DNA from: Lachnospiraceae bacterium AC3007
GTDB taxonomy: Bacteria > Bacillota > Clostridia > Lachnospirales > Lachnospiraceae
NCBI GenBank assembly: GCA_000621405.1
Contig: JHYK01000013.1
Coordinates: forward strand, 52,647 to 116,646
Reading direction: 5' to 3'
DNA length: 64,000 nucleotides
Positions 1-10,414 of the stretch are shown one piece after another. The position numbers and the translations under genes are program-made. The number at the start of each line of letters is the position of its first letter. The first letter of the stretch is position 1. The notes beneath the pieces were generated by a model. That model was not told the origin of the DNA, ran no database searches, and saw nothing but the letters and a program-made list of their open reading frames with translations.

Positions 1-1395
1 TCCGAGAATGTAGGCGGAATGTCAAAGTATCTTGAAGGAATAAGGACTGCGATCGGTTACCAGAACTTCAAGAGCGGTCTTGAGGAATTTCTCTTAAAGA
101 GTATGCCAAGACGCGGAGAGAAGGTCGTGGACAGCTTAAAGAGGGTCAAGAGCTCCATGAAGCAGCTCGTGGTCCCCGGGATGCTGTTTGAAGATATGGG
201 GATCACATATCTGGGTCCCTATGACGGACACGATATCACGACGATGGAGAAGGCCATAAAGGAAGCCAAGAACATCAAGCATACGGTCATCATCCATGTG
301 TGCACCGAAAAGGGCAAGGGATATGCTCCTGCAGAGAGGCATCCGGCCAGATTCCACGGCACGGGACCCTTTGACATCGAGACAGGACTTCCGAAGAAGC
401 ATTCGGGAGTGGCAAGTTATACGGATGTATTCTCCACAGTCATGATCAAGCTGGCTGCAAGGAATGACAAGGTCGTCGCCATTACGGCAGCAATGCCTGA
501 CGGCACCGGACTTAAGAGATACAGGAACATATATCCCGAAAGGTTCGCCGATGTGGGAATAGCCGAAGGACATGCGGTGACATTTGCGGCAGGACTTGCG
601 GCAGGCGGCATGAGGCCTATCGTTGCCATCTATTCATCATTCCTGCAGAGAGCTTATGATGAGATACTGCATGATGTATGCATCGGCAATCTTCCGGTTG
701 TATTTGCCGTGGACAGAGCAGGTATCGTCGGCGCAGACGGAGAGACGCATCAGGGAGTCTTCGATCTTTCTTTTCTTTCCTCGATGCCCAACATGACAGT
801 CATGGCTCCGAAGAATAAGTGGGAGCTTTCCGACATGATGAAATTCGCCGTGAGTCAGGACGGGCCAGTGGCAGTCAGGTATCCGAGGGCCACGGCATAC
901 TGCGGTCTTGAGGAATTCCGCGAGGAGATAGAGCTCGGAAAAAGCGAAGTGATATACGAGGAAGGCGGGATAGCCCTCCTTGCAGTGGGCGCAATGATGG
1001 AGATCGCCGAGAGCGTGAGAGACATCCTGAAGGAGAAGGGATATTCCTGCACGCTCGTGAATGCCAGATTTGTAAAGCCGATAGACGAGGATCTGATCCT
1101 CAGGCTGTCGGAGAGTCACAGGCTCTTGGTTACCATCGAGGAGAATGTCCTGTCCGGCGGATACGGAGAGCATGTCACGGAATTTACAGCGCTTTCCGGT
1201 CTGAAGCCCGGCATACTGAACATCGCCATCCCCGACGAATTCGTGCCTCACGGTGATATAGCGACACTTCGCGAAAAACTGGGCATGGATCCTGAGAGTA
1301 TTGCGGGGAGGGTGATCGGAGCTTTGCAGGCGATGGATACGAATGAGCCCGGGACAGATATATCCGGAACAGATCCCGTCAAGACGGAGGATTAG
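1..1395 (+). CDS. dxs: 1-deoxy-D-xylulose-5-phosphate synthase, C-terminal part (5' end outside window)
   Basis: Dxs condenses pyruvate and glyceraldehyde 3-phosphate with thiamine diphosphate, the first step of the MEP isoprenoid route; DXP also feeds thiamine and pyridoxal synthesis. The frame is open from base 1 (SENVGGMSKYL), so the N-terminal TPP-binding third lies upstream and the ATG at 19 is internal. About 464 residues are visible of a family length near 620. The pyrimidine-binding domain is recognisable from AEGHAVTFAAGLAAGG, holding the catalytic Glu, followed by SSFLQRAYDE. The C-terminal transketolase domain ends in a short Thr/Asp-rich tail. The stop TAG abuts the tlyA ATG directly, so the two are surely co-transcribed. 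Confidence 0.96.
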   Translation, partial: SENVGGMSKYLEGIRTAIGYQNFKSGLEEFLLKSMPRRGEKVVDSLKRVKSSMKQLVVPGMLFEDMGITYLGPYDGHDITTMEKAIKEAKNIKHTVIIHVCTEKGKGYAPAERHPARFHGTGPFDIETGLPKKHSGVASYTDVFSTVMIKLAARNDKVVAITAAMPDGTGLKRYRNIYPERFADVGIAEGHAVTFAAGLAAGGMRPIVAIYSSFLQRAYDEILHDVCIGNLPVVFAVDRAGIVGADGETHQGVFDLSFLSSMPNMTVMAPKNKWELSDMMKFAVSQDGPVAVRYPRATAYCGLEEFREEIELGKSEVIYEEGGIALLAVGAMMEIAESVRDILKEKGYSCTLVNARFVKPIDEDLILRLSESHRLLVTIEENVLSGGYGEHVTEFTALSGLKPGILNIAIPDEFVPHGDIATLREKLGMDPESIAGRVIGALQAMDTNEPGTDISGTDPVKTED

Positions 1396-2208
1396 ATGGC
1401 CGGTAAGATGCGGCTCGATCTGCTGCTCGTAGAAAAAGGGATCGCTCCTTCAAGAGAAAAAGCAAGATCCATGATCATGGAAGGCAATGTGTATGTGGAC
1501 GGCGCAAGGGAAGACAAGCCCGGCAGCAGCTTTCCCGATTCATCCGACATAGAGTACAGGGGCAGCAGGCTTCGCTATGTAAGCCGCGGAGGACTGAAAC
1601 TTGAAAAGGCGATAGAGGAATTCGGTCTGGATCTTGAAGGGCTTACCTGCATGGATATAGGGGCGTCCACAGGCGGTTTTACCGACTGCATGCTGCAAAA
1701 CGGTGCTGCAAGAGTGTACTCCATCGATGTGGGATACGGCCAGCTTGCCTGGAGTCTCAGGAATGACGAACGCGTAGTCTCGATGGAAAAGACAAATTTC
1801 AGATATCTGACGCCCGATGACATCCCGGATACTCCGGACTTTGCATCGGTCGATGTATCTTTTATCTCTCTTTCAAAGATCCTGCCGCCGGCTTCGGATA
1901 TCCTTGGCGAAAAAGGGACCATGGTATGTCTTATCAAGCCGCAGTTTGAAGCAGGCCGTGACCTTGTCGGCAAGAAGGGTGTAGTACGGGATCCTTCGAT
2001 ACATGAAGATGTGATAAGATCCTGTATGGGATATGCGGCAGAGAGCGGATTTGCCGTTGCGGGTCTTTCTTATTCTCCCATAAAGGGACCGGAAGGGAAT
2101 ATAGAATACCTTATGTATCTTAAAAGGGCAGCAAAAGGCGAAGAAGGAAATATGGACCCGCTTGTAAAAGAGATCGTGACGAGAGCGCACGGGGAGCTGG
2201 ATAAATGA
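1396..2208 (+). CDS. tlyA: TlyA-family rRNA (cytidine-2'-O)-methyltransferase
   Basis: TlyA proteins methylate the 2'-OH of cytidines in 16S/23S rRNA and are often mislabelled haemolysins. The 270-residue protein has an N-terminal S4 RNA-binding domain (about residues 5-65; RLDLLLVEKGIAPSREKA) followed by an FtsJ-like Rossmann methyltransferase. The SAM-binding loop is DIGASTGGFTDCML and further core motifs are DVSFISL and LIKPQFEAG. Length and domain order are normal for the family. The start directly follows the dxs stop, and the 3' end overlaps nadK by ATGA, indicating translational coupling. This dxs-tlyA-nadK order is typical of Clostridia. Confidence 0.95.
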   Translation: MAGKMRLDLLLVEKGIAPSREKARSMIMEGNVYVDGAREDKPGSSFPDSSDIEYRGSRLRYVSRGGLKLEKAIEEFGLDLEGLTCMDIGASTGGFTDCMLQNGAARVYSIDVGYGQLAWSLRNDERVVSMEKTNFRYLTPDDIPDTPDFASVDVSFISLSKILPPASDILGEKGTMVCLIKPQFEAGRDLVGKKGVVRDPSIHEDVIRSCMGYAAESGFAVAGLSYSPIKGPEGNIEYLMYLKRAAKGEEGNMDPLVKEIVTRAHGELDK

Positions 2209-3047
2209 AGAATTTTTATCTTATCGTCAATCCGACGAGAAATGAAGGCAGCGAAGCAGCGAAGGAAATCGAGACCTTTCTTAAGAGCAAAGGATGCAGC
2301 GTCTGCACTCATGTGACCTTAGAGAGCGATAACGACGACAGATATACCGATGCCAATGAGATACCGAAGGATACGGAATGCATTCTTGTGCTCGGAGGAG
2401 ACGGCACTATCATACAGGCTGCCAGCGATCTGAAGGATGTGTCCCTCCCTGTCTTCGGTATCAATACAGGCAGACTCGGATATCTCACTGATGTCGAAAA
2501 GGAAGGTGCGATCCCGGCTCTTGAGTCGCTGATAAGAGATGATTATTCCGTCGATGAGCGGATGATGATCACCGGAAGGGTAGAGTCCGGAGAGAAGGTT
2601 TTATTTACCGAAAGCGCGCTGAACGACATAGTGGTACATCGTAAGGGCGATATGAGGATCGTCGAGTATGATGTATATGTAAATAAAAAATTCTTGAAAA
2701 CTTACAGGGCAGATGGTATCATTGTCTGCACACCGACAGGTTCTACAGCGTATTCGCTGTCTGCCGGGGGTCCCATAGTGGAGCCCGGATCGAAGCTTTT
2801 CATTATCACCCCTATCTGTCCTCATACATTGAACAGCAGATCAGTAGTGCTTTCAGCAGAAGATGAGATCTATATCGAGACAAAGGTTTCAGGCATAGCC
2901 GTGTCGTTTGACGGACGGAGGACACAGGATGTTCCCGGGCATGGCGGAGTCCGTATAGTGAAGTCCGACAGGGTGACGCAGATCGCAAGAGTCGGTGACG
3001 ACAGTTTCTTAAATGTTTTACACAACAAGTTCAAGGATATAGTCTGA
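2205..3047 (+). CDS. nadK: NAD kinase
   Basis: NAD kinase phosphorylates NAD to NADP. The 280-residue protein carries the diagnostic GGDGT motif (VLGGDGTIIQA), the NTGRLGYLTDVE segment and the second conserved block TPTGSTAYSLSAGGP. It starts with an ATGA overlap on tlyA and has the normal family length. A 54-bp gap separates it from recN. In many Clostridia and Bacilli the arginine repressor gene argR/ahrC sits exactly in that gap; here it is absent. Confidence 0.96.
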   Translation: MKNFYLIVNPTRNEGSEAAKEIETFLKSKGCSVCTHVTLESDNDDRYTDANEIPKDTECILVLGGDGTIIQAASDLKDVSLPVFGINTGRLGYLTDVEKEGAIPALESLIRDDYSVDERMMITGRVESGEKVLFTESALNDIVVHRKGDMRIVEYDVYVNKKFLKTYRADGIIVCTPTGSTAYSLSAGGPIVEPGSKLFIITPICPHTLNSRSVVLSAEDEIYIETKVSGIAVSFDGRRTQDVPGHGGVRIVKSDRVTQIARVGDDSFLNVLHNKFKDIV

Positions 3048-3101
3048 AAGAGTCCGGGGAGTACAGACCGGACCGGACGATATCATCCAGGGTGGTGAAG
3101 T

Positions 3102-4793
3102 ATGCTCATTAGCGAAAAAGTCAGAAATCTCGCTCTTATCAGAGAGGCCGAGACTGAATTCGGTGAAGGACTGAATATCTTAACAGGTGAGACGGGCGCG
3201 GGCAAATCCCTCGTCATTGGCTCTGTGGAGCTTGCTCTCGGAGGAAAAGCCAAAAGCGGGATCATACGTCAGGGAGAGGATGAAGCGACGGTGGAGCTTG
3301 TATTTTCCCTGTCAGATGATGAGGAAAGAGAGAAGATTCGCACGCTCGATATCGAGGTCGAAGATGACGACCTTGTGATCATGAGTCGCAAGATAAAGGA
3401 CGGGAGGAGCATAGCCCGTATCAACGGCGAGAGCGTGAATGCTTCCCTTATGAAAAAGGCGGCATCAGTGCTCATAGATATCCACGGGCAGCGGGATCAG
3501 ATGGGACTTCTTGCAAAGAAGAACCTCTGCGCGATACTTGACAGATATGCGGGGGATGCCGTAAAGGAGCCGCTGTCAGATGTAAAGGACAGCCATGCAA
3601 GACTTCGTGATATAGAGGATGAGCTTAGTTCCGACATATCGGATCCTGATGAATTAAGGAGAAGACAGGATCTATTAAGCTTTGAGATATCGGAGATAGA
3701 GGACGCAGGACTTGCAGACGGCGAGGATGAGAAGGTAGAAGAGAGATATTCTCTCATGAAGAATGCAAGAAAGATGACTGAGAGTCTCTCGGAAGCGCTG
3801 TCGGCTCTGTCCGGATCGCAGGAAGGAAATGCTTCCGATTACGTCGGGAGAGCATCCGCAGTGCTTTCCGGTATGAGCGATATCAGTGAAAAGACAGACT
3901 CCATAATAGGCAGGGTATCGGAGATAGAAGCGCTTATCGGAGATATCTCAGTGGAGATCGGGGATGCCTTAAGGGATATGGATTTTTCTGAAGAGGAGTT
4001 TGCCGAGTGCGAGGCGCGGCTCGATCTTATCAACCATCTGAAGTCCAAGTACGGAAGGACCATAGAAGAGATATACGCTTCTCTTGATAAGAAAAGCGAA
4101 GAACTGAAAAAGATAGAGGATCATGACGGATATACAGCCGGGCTGAAGAAGAGATACGAAGAGGAGAAGGAAAAGCTGAAAGATGCAAGCCGGATCCTTT
4201 CCGGGATAAGAAAAAAAGCGGCCAAGAAGCTTGAGAAAAACATGAAGGAGGCCATGGAAGATCTTAATTTCGAAAATATCGGATTTGAGATCAGGGTGGA
4301 GAGCGATGAGGAAAATCTTACATCCAATGGCTTTGATACGGTATCCTTCATGATCTCGCTCAATAAAGGCGAGGAACTCATGCCGCTCGAGGATGTCGCA
4401 TCAGGGGGAGAGCTCTCGAGGATCATGCTCGCCCTCAAGACAGTGCTCGCAGATACCGATGACATACCGACGCTCATATTTGATGAGATAGATACAGGCA
4501 TATCCGGAAGGACAGCGGAAAAGGTGGCAGAAAAGCTGTCGGTGCTCTCCCGCAGGAGACAGGTCATCGCGATCACGCATCTGCCACAGATAGCAGCCAT
4601 GGCTGATCATCATTTCGTGATAGAGAAGACATCGGATGATCAGTCCACCGAGACCGGCGTGCGTGAGCTTAAAGGAGATGAGCCCGTGGAGGAACTGTCC
4701 CGTCTTCTTTCAGGATCCGAGGTCACGGAGGCTGTAAGACAGAACGCAAAGGAGATGCTCTCATTTGCCGAAAGCTTCAAGGCGTCTCTTTGA
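3102..4793 (+). CDS. recN: DNA repair protein RecN
   Basis: RecN is an SMC-like ATPase that acts early at DNA double-strand breaks. The 563-residue protein has an N-terminal Walker A (GETGAGKS), long acidic coiled-coil arms in the middle and a C-terminal ABC signature/Walker B block (SGGELSRIMLALK and LIFDEIDTGISG) followed by ITHLPQIAAMA. Length matches the family. RBS GGTGG lies just before ATG 3102. It ends the dxs-tlyA-nadK-recN run. Confidence 0.96.
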   Translation: MLISEKVRNLALIREAETEFGEGLNILTGETGAGKSLVIGSVELALGGKAKSGIIRQGEDEATVELVFSLSDDEEREKIRTLDIEVEDDDLVIMSRKIKDGRSIARINGESVNASLMKKAASVLIDIHGQRDQMGLLAKKNLCAILDRYAGDAVKEPLSDVKDSHARLRDIEDELSSDISDPDELRRRQDLLSFEISEIEDAGLADGEDEKVEERYSLMKNARKMTESLSEALSALSGSQEGNASDYVGRASAVLSGMSDISEKTDSIIGRVSEIEALIGDISVEIGDALRDMDFSEEEFAECEARLDLINHLKSKYGRTIEEIYASLDKKSEELKKIEDHDGYTAGLKKRYEEEKEKLKDASRILSGIRKKAAKKLEKNMKEAMEDLNFENIGFEIRVESDEENLTSNGFDTVSFMISLNKGEELMPLEDVASGGELSRIMLALKTVLADTDDIPTLIFDEIDTGISGRTAEKVAEKLSVLSRRRQVIAITHLPQIAAMADHHFVIEKTSDDQSTETGVRELKGDEPVEELSRLLSGSEVTEAVRQNAKEMLSFAESFKASL

Positions 4794-4890
4794 CCATGTA
4801 CGCAGGGTATTGTAAAATAAAACAGTATGTACGGGGCGGGCAGGAGCCTGCTTCGGACGAAGGAGAGTATCAGAAAAAGGAGATCTGTCC

Positions 4891-6333
4891 ATGAAGAATA
4901 TTCTGTTTGTTGCATCAGAAGGAGTGCCCTTTATCAAGACCGGAGGACTGGCAGATGTAGTAGGTTCGCTTCCTCAGTGCATAGACAAAAAATACTTTGA
5001 TGTCAGGGTCATGATGCCGAAGTACATGTGCATGTACCAGGACAAGAAGGACATGATGAGATATCTCACTCATTTCTACATGGATTACAACGGCAAGAGT
5101 GAGTATGTCGGAGTTCTTGAGGCAGATTATGAAGGCGTCAAATACTACTTCATAGATAATGAGTTTTATTTCAACGGTGACAAGCCCTACGGTGATATCA
5201 TCTATGATCTGGAGAAGTTTATCTTCTTCGATAAGGCAGCGCTCTCCGCGCTTCCTCTAATAGGCTTCAAGCCGGATATCGTGCACTGCCACGACTGGCA
5301 GACAGGCCTCATCCCTGTATATCTTAAGGATTCCTTCAGAGGCGGTGAATTCTTCAGGGATATCAAGTCGATAATGACTATCCATAATCTTAAGTTCCAG
5401 GGGACATACGATATAAAGACGATAAAAGGACTGTCCGGACTTCCCGATTATTATTTTGCGCCTGATAAGCTCGAGGCATATAAGGATGCCAGCATGCTTA
5501 AAGGCGGCCTGGTCTTCGCTGATGCCATCACCACGGTATCGGATACATATGCCGAGGAGATCAAGACTCCTTTCTATGGAGAGAAGCTTGACGGGCTTTT
5601 AAGATCCCGCACGAATGACCTCAGGGGAATAGTCAACGGTATTGATTACACAGTATTTAATCCCGAGAAGGACAAATTCATAGTCAAGAATTATGACAAG
5701 AAAAACTTCCGCAAGGAGAAGGTGAAGAATAAGACAGCACTTCAGCAGGAGCTCGATCTTGAGGTCAATGAGAAGACAATGATGATAGGTATAGTCAGCC
5801 GTCTGACCGATCAGAAGGGCTTTGATCTCATCGCCTACGTGATGGAAGAGCTCTGCCACGATAATGTGCAGGTGGTGGTGCTCGGGACCGGAGATGACAA
5901 GTACGAGAATATGTTCAGGTACTTTGACTGGAAGTACGGCAGCAAGGTGTCTGCTAATATATATTACTCCGAGGAACTCTCGCACAAGATATATGCGGCG
6001 TCCGATGCATTTCTTATGCCGAGTCTCTTTGAGCCCTGCGGCCTGTCCCAGCTCATGGCGCTCCGTTACGGCACGGTGCCCATAGTCAGGGAGACCGGCG
6101 GACTGAAGGATACGGTGCAGCCCTACAATGAATATGAGGGCAGCGGCACGGGCTTTTCATTCACGAACTACAACGCACACGAGATGCTCGGAGCCATCAG
6201 ATATGCGGAGCGCATCTATTACGACCGCAAGAGAGAGTGGAATAAGATCATCGACCGGGCGATGGCAGCGGACTTCTCCTGGAAGGTATCGGCGGACAAG
6301 TATACCGAGATGTACGACTGGCTGATAGGGTAG
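4891..6333 (+). CDS. glgA: Glycogen synthase (ADP-glucose-dependent, GT5)
   Basis: GlgA transfers glucose from ADP-glucose to the non-reducing end of alpha-1,4-glucan. The 480-residue protein begins with the GT5 signature KTGGLADVVGSLP near residue 15, which binds ADP-glucose, and contains HCHDWQTGLIPVYLK, the acceptor-domain FQGTYDI, ISRLTDQKGFDL and the C-terminal SLFEPCGLSQLMALRYG motif. The start is preceded by AAGGAG. No other glg gene is nearby, so it appears as a single gene. Glycogen storage is common in rumen and gut Lachnospiraceae. Confidence 0.96.
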   Translation: MKNILFVASEGVPFIKTGGLADVVGSLPQCIDKKYFDVRVMMPKYMCMYQDKKDMMRYLTHFYMDYNGKSEYVGVLEADYEGVKYYFIDNEFYFNGDKPYGDIIYDLEKFIFFDKAALSALPLIGFKPDIVHCHDWQTGLIPVYLKDSFRGGEFFRDIKSIMTIHNLKFQGTYDIKTIKGLSGLPDYYFAPDKLEAYKDASMLKGGLVFADAITTVSDTYAEEIKTPFYGEKLDGLLRSRTNDLRGIVNGIDYTVFNPEKDKFIVKNYDKKNFRKEKVKNKTALQQELDLEVNEKTMMIGIVSRLTDQKGFDLIAYVMEELCHDNVQVVVLGTGDDKYENMFRYFDWKYGSKVSANIYYSEELSHKIYAASDAFLMPSLFEPCGLSQLMALRYGTVPIVRETGGLKDTVQPYNEYEGSGTGFSFTNYNAHEMLGAIRYAERIYYDRKREWNKIIDRAMAADFSWKVSADKYTEMYDWLIG

Positions 6334-6355
6334 GCTGGGAGCCGCACAGACTCTT

Positions 6356-7798
6356 TTATTTATCCTGTCTTATACTCAATGCGCTTCCTTTGACCATTTT
6401 ACTGTCATATACACCGCTGTCCGCGAGTTTATACAGGTCTTCAAAGGAGCGCTTATCGCCTTCTTTGAAGAACGCAGCACCGGCGCTGACACAGATGTCG
6501 CTTCCGTCCAGTTCCGGAACATTCATAACGGAGATCTCCTTGAAGACGCGGTCCATTACAGCCCTGGCTTTTTCTTCATCATTTAGATCCATAACATATG
6601 CGGCGTACTCATCGCCGCCCAGACGGAAGATGATATCATCATCCCGGAAGGTAAGCTTTAACACATCCGCGATCCCGCGGAGCACCTTATCACCGACATT
6701 ATGGCCATAGTCATCGTTGGTATTCTTAAACTTGTCTACATCCAGGATGCAGAGCATTCCGTTTTTGCCGTTTGCCATTGCGTCGATCACTTTTCGCTCT
6801 CCGCTCCCGCGGTTGAGGATACCTGTCATGATATCGGTGCTGGCAAGGATCTCAAGATTCTGCCGCTCCTTTGCCGATGCCACTACGTCGTCAACGTTCT
6901 TAAAACCGGCCAGTATATCGCTGTTGCTGATATTGGCATTGATGGGAATATACGTAAACTGATAATAATGTACCTCCCCATTATCCATAACACGGTAACT
7001 GGAAACATACTCGGGATTATCCTTGAGCTTTTTGCTTATCGTTTCCAAAGATATGGCATCATACATCCACTCCTGATCCTCGGAATACACACGATCCTTC
7101 ACGTACTGTTTGTAGAGCACATCGTAGGGATATATCTTTTCGCCTGCACCCTCCATACCTTTTGTAACATAGCCGTCCAGCTTCAGGATCACTACACCTC
7201 CCGTCTGGAGATTGATCTTGAAGATATTGTAGTAATCGCGGCTTAAGGTCTCCACGATATCCAGCTGTTCTCTCAGATAGCGCTTATCGGCGATATGCTT
7301 ACGGATCGATCTGTCAATATCCCGGAAAGCCAGAATAAAATTCTCCGTCTCTCCCGGTTGTCCTGCCAGCGCGAAAGCCATCTGATGATAGGACATATTT
7401 CCGTCATCAGCCAGACGCATATAATCAAGCGTAAAGAGCTCTCCGTCTTTGATACGCGAGAATACGACATCCAGTTTCACATCCCTCTGGATGCTCTCTA
7501 TACTGTTGACTACGCACCGGTCTACGTATTCCTCGATAAAACGGTCGTAATTGTCAAATCTGAATCCAAGTTCCACAGCATAACGATTAGTATTTTCTCC
7601 GGTTGAACGGTAGAGATACATCTTCTTCGTGTTGGCGTTAATGACCCAGATCGTATGATATTCTTTTCCTATCCCTGTAATGATACCCGTCAGACGTCGT
7701 ATGCGCGCATTAAAATCATTTACCAGACTGCGCTGATCTTCGGGATAGTCTGAGGGGTCGATCAATTCATTTTCCTTTATGACTAAATCTGATTGCAT
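6356..7798 (-). CDS. GGDEF diguanylate cyclase with novel N-terminal region
   Basis: A predicted soluble 480-residue protein. The last ~165 residues form a GGDEF domain with an intact active site GGDEY (residues 394-398). An RDDD sequence five residues before it fits the allosteric inhibitory I-site (RxxD), so it probably makes c-di-GMP with product feedback. The first ~310 residues show no membrane segment and no family I can name; they may hold PAS-like sensory modules, since phrases such as TKKMYLYRSTGENTNRYAVE recur in such folds. The start is supported by AGGAGA upstream. It is convergent with glgA, with a 22-bp gap. Confidence 0.88.
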   Translation of the reverse strand: MQSDLVIKENELIDPSDYPEDQRSLVNDFNARIRRLTGIITGIGKEYHTIWVINANTKKMYLYRSTGENTNRYAVELGFRFDNYDRFIEEYVDRCVVNSIESIQRDVKLDVVFSRIKDGELFTLDYMRLADDGNMSYHQMAFALAGQPGETENFILAFRDIDRSIRKHIADKRYLREQLDIVETLSRDYYNIFKINLQTGGVVILKLDGYVTKGMEGAGEKIYPYDVLYKQYVKDRVYSEDQEWMYDAISLETISKKLKDNPEYVSSYRVMDNGEVHYYQFTYIPINANISNSDILAGFKNVDDVVASAKERQNLEILASTDIMTGILNRGSGERKVIDAMANGKNGMLCILDVDKFKNTNDDYGHNVGDKVLRGIADVLKLTFRDDDIIFRLGGDEYAAYVMDLNDEEKARAVMDRVFKEISVMNVPELDGSDICVSAGAAFFKEGDKRSFEDLYKLADSGVYDSKMVKGSALSIRQDK

Positions 7799-7915
7799 AT
7801 TCTTCTCCTGCGAGCATAATCTGACTTATATGGATCGTCAGTATTCATTAAATTTTACATTACTTTCGCCAAAGCTACAATCCCCAGAATCATAAGATCA
7901 TCGATGTGCATCTGA

Positions 7916-7945
7916 TTGACCTCAAAGATGGTATTCCTGTATCAT
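7916..7945 (+). promoter_or_regulatory. Putative sigma-A promoter for rqcH
   Basis: TTGACC (7916-7921), an 18-bp spacer and TATCAT (7940-7945), about 65 bp before the rqcH start. It lies in the 212-bp gap between divergent genes. Prediction by eye only. Confidence 0.4.
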
Positions 7946-8010
7946 AAAGTACTCAATTTAATGTCGGTATGATCAGCATATGGATCAGGCGGCAGAAGCG
8001 AGGAGTATAC

Positions 8011-9789
8011 ATGGCTTTTGACGGAGTTACTGTCTGCGCCGCAGCACATGAGCTGCGGGAACATCTGACAGACGGATACATATCAAAGATATCGGAGCCC
8101 AGGCAGGGTAAGCTTTTGATGACGCTCAAGACCAGAGAGCGCGGCATGAAGAAGCTTCTGATCTCTGCTTCCGGGGGCCTTCCTTTTATCTGCTTTACAG
8201 AAAGGAGCATGAATGCCCCGATGGTCGCTCCTGCCTTCACGATGCTTTTGAGGAAGCATCTTCAGGGCGGCAGGATACTGTCCGTGGAGCAGCCCTCACT
8301 TGAGAGGGTCATCATCTTTCATATAGAGCACCGGGATGAGCTCGGTGACCTTGTAAAGAAGAAACTCATCATCGAATTCATGGGAAAATACAGCAATATC
8401 ATATTTACGGATGACAATGATGTCATCATCGAGTCCTTGCGGCGCGTACCGCCGTCCATGAGTTCTGTGCGAACAGTTCTTCCCGGAGAGAGCTACTTCA
8501 TACCTGTTACCCAAGACAAGGCTGATCCTTTGACAGAAAGGGGCTTTGACTACTTCAGGAATCATATACTCGGAAGGCCCATGAACGTGATCAAAGCTCT
8601 CTACGGCACATATACGGGCTTTTCTCCCGTGATGGCTTCCGAACTTGCATTCAGGGCTGATATAGACGGCAATGACAGCGCTTCTTCTCTTTCCGAGACA
8701 GACATTAAAAATCTCTATGATGCTTTTATCAGGCTTACGGATGATCTAATAAAAGGGACATTTGCTCCTGAGATCGTATATGACGGGAATCAGCGGCCCG
8801 TGGAATTTGCGGCAGTGCCCCTGACTATGTACGGCGACATGAAAAGGGAGAGCGTGCCGTCGATATCCGAAGTCATAGAGCGGTTTTATTCAGAAAGGGA
8901 TGCTGCCGATCATATGCGGCAGCGCTCATATGATCTGAGAAAACTGGTCTCAAACGCCATTGAGAGGACGGCAAAAAAATATGACATACAGCTCGGGCAG
9001 GTAAAGGATACCGATAAGATGGATAAGTACAGGGTATACGCCGAGCTCATCAATACATACGGGTACGATGTCCCTGAGGGGAGTGATCATTTTGATACCG
9101 TGAACTTCTATGACGGTAAGGATATCCGTGTGCCGCTGGATCCTTCTATATCCGTGCATGAGAACGCAAACAAATACTTTTCCAGATTCGAGAAGCTTAA
9201 AAGGACCAGAAAGGCCTCAATGGAGCAGGCCGAAGAGAGCAGGGCGCAGCTTGAGCATCTCAAGAGTATAGAGGCTTCCTTTGACACTGCGGAGAGTGAA
9301 GAGGATCTGATGCAGATAGCGGAGGAGTTGAGACGGACAGGGTATCTTAAGAAGGATGCTGCCTCTTCGAAGAAGAACAGATCAGGAAATAAAAGCCTTC
9401 CCATGCATTTTGTCACTTCGGACGGGTATGATGTATACGTAGGCAGAAACAACATCCAGAATGACGAACTGACCTTTAAGATGGGCCACGGCAACGACTG
9501 GTGGTTTCATTCAAAGACTTATCCGGGATCCCATGTACTGCTTGTCGTCGGGAAGGGCGATCCCATGGCAGTGCCGGATAAAAGCTTTAACGAGGCAGGC
9601 TCTCTTGCCGCATGCTTCAGCACGGGACGCGGACAGGGCAAGGTCGATATCGACTACACTCTGATCAAAAATGTAAAGAAACCTGCCGGAGCCGTACCCG
9701 GTTATGTGATCTATCACACTAATTATTCCATGGTGGCTTCTTCAGACATAAGCGGGATAAGAAAGGCGGATGAAGCAGACCGGAAGTAA
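8011..9789 (+). CDS. rqcH: NFACT-family ribosome quality control protein RqcH
   Basis: RqcH (bacterial Rqc2/NEMF; also called FbpA) binds stalled 50S-peptidyl-tRNA complexes and recruits tRNA-Ala to add C-terminal alanine tails. The 592-residue protein has an NFACT-N domain (from AFDGVTVCAAAHEL), a central coiled coil rich in Glu/Lys (about 380-440) and a C-terminal NFACT-R domain: DGYDVYVGRNNIQND, then WWFHSKTYPGSHVLL. I chose ATG 8011, with AGGAG at 8001-8005, over an in-frame ATG 14 codons upstream that lacks conservation and a ribosome site. Confidence 0.93.
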   Translation: MAFDGVTVCAAAHELREHLTDGYISKISEPRQGKLLMTLKTRERGMKKLLISASGGLPFICFTERSMNAPMVAPAFTMLLRKHLQGGRILSVEQPSLERVIIFHIEHRDELGDLVKKKLIIEFMGKYSNIIFTDDNDVIIESLRRVPPSMSSVRTVLPGESYFIPVTQDKADPLTERGFDYFRNHILGRPMNVIKALYGTYTGFSPVMASELAFRADIDGNDSASSLSETDIKNLYDAFIRLTDDLIKGTFAPEIVYDGNQRPVEFAAVPLTMYGDMKRESVPSISEVIERFYSERDAADHMRQRSYDLRKLVSNAIERTAKKYDIQLGQVKDTDKMDKYRVYAELINTYGYDVPEGSDHFDTVNFYDGKDIRVPLDPSISVHENANKYFSRFEKLKRTRKASMEQAEESRAQLEHLKSIEASFDTAESEEDLMQIAEELRRTGYLKKDAASSKKNRSGNKSLPMHFVTSDGYDVYVGRNNIQNDELTFKMGHGNDWWFHSKTYPGSHVLLVVGKGDPMAVPDKSFNEAGSLAACFSTGRGQGKVDIDYTLIKNVKKPAGAVPGYVIYHTNYSMVASSDISGIRKADEADRK

Positions 9790-9879
9790 AGATGTACTTT
9801 ATATATTCTCTGATTTGAGGTATCATATTATGCTAGGGCGGAAGCAATGCTCCGCAGAATTCAACGGAGGGATTTTCAG

Positions 9880-10389
9880 ATGAGTTTGATAAGTGAATGG
9901 CGCGATATGGCATACAGCGCTACTGCGAATAAGGGTGATCTGCAGAGACTGTGGCAGGATTATTTTCAGAAGGAAAAGGAGATATATGCCCAGCTTCTGG
10001 CTGATCCCGATACCGAAGTGAAGGGTACCGTGGAGGAGCTTGCCGAAAAATACGGCATTACTCTTATGTATATGACCGGTTTTCTTGACGGCATCAATGA
10101 TTCACTGAAGGTGGCCAATGATATAGAGGCCATGGAAAAGGACACCGAGGTTTCTCTTGGCTTTGATAAGGAGAAACTCTTCAGGAACATGGTGGATGCC
10201 AAGGCCGACTGGCTCTACGGGCTTCCCGAATGGGATGATATATATTCCAAAGAGGAGCAGGAAGAGCTCATTAAGGATCAGAAGAAGAGTCATACCTTCG
10301 TCCGTGAAGGCAGAAAGGTCGGACGTAATGAGCCCTGTCCCTGCGGAAGCGGAAAGAAATACAAGAACTGCTGCGGAAGAGATGCATGA
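9880..10389 (+). CDS. SEC-C zinc-binding motif protein
   Basis: A 169-residue protein ending in a SEC-C zinc motif ([19 protein letters not shown]), as at the C terminus of SecA and in many small cytosolic proteins where it binds zinc and often ribosomes. The rest is helical and acidic, with no family I can assign securely. Start ATG 9880 is preceded by ACGGAGG (9864-9870); an in-frame ATG 33 bp earlier has no such site. It lies between rqcH and a signalling protein. Confidence 0.85.
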   Translation: MSLISEWRDMAYSATANKGDLQRLWQDYFQKEKEIYAQLLADPDTEVKGTVEELAEKYGITLMYMTGFLDGINDSLKVANDIEAMEKDTEVSLGFDKEKLFRNMVDAKADWLYGLPEWDDIYSKEEQEELIKDQKKSHTFVREGRKVGRNEPCPCGSGKKYKNCCGRDA

Positions 10390-10414
10390 CAGACTGGATC
10401 TTTGAGACTGCTGG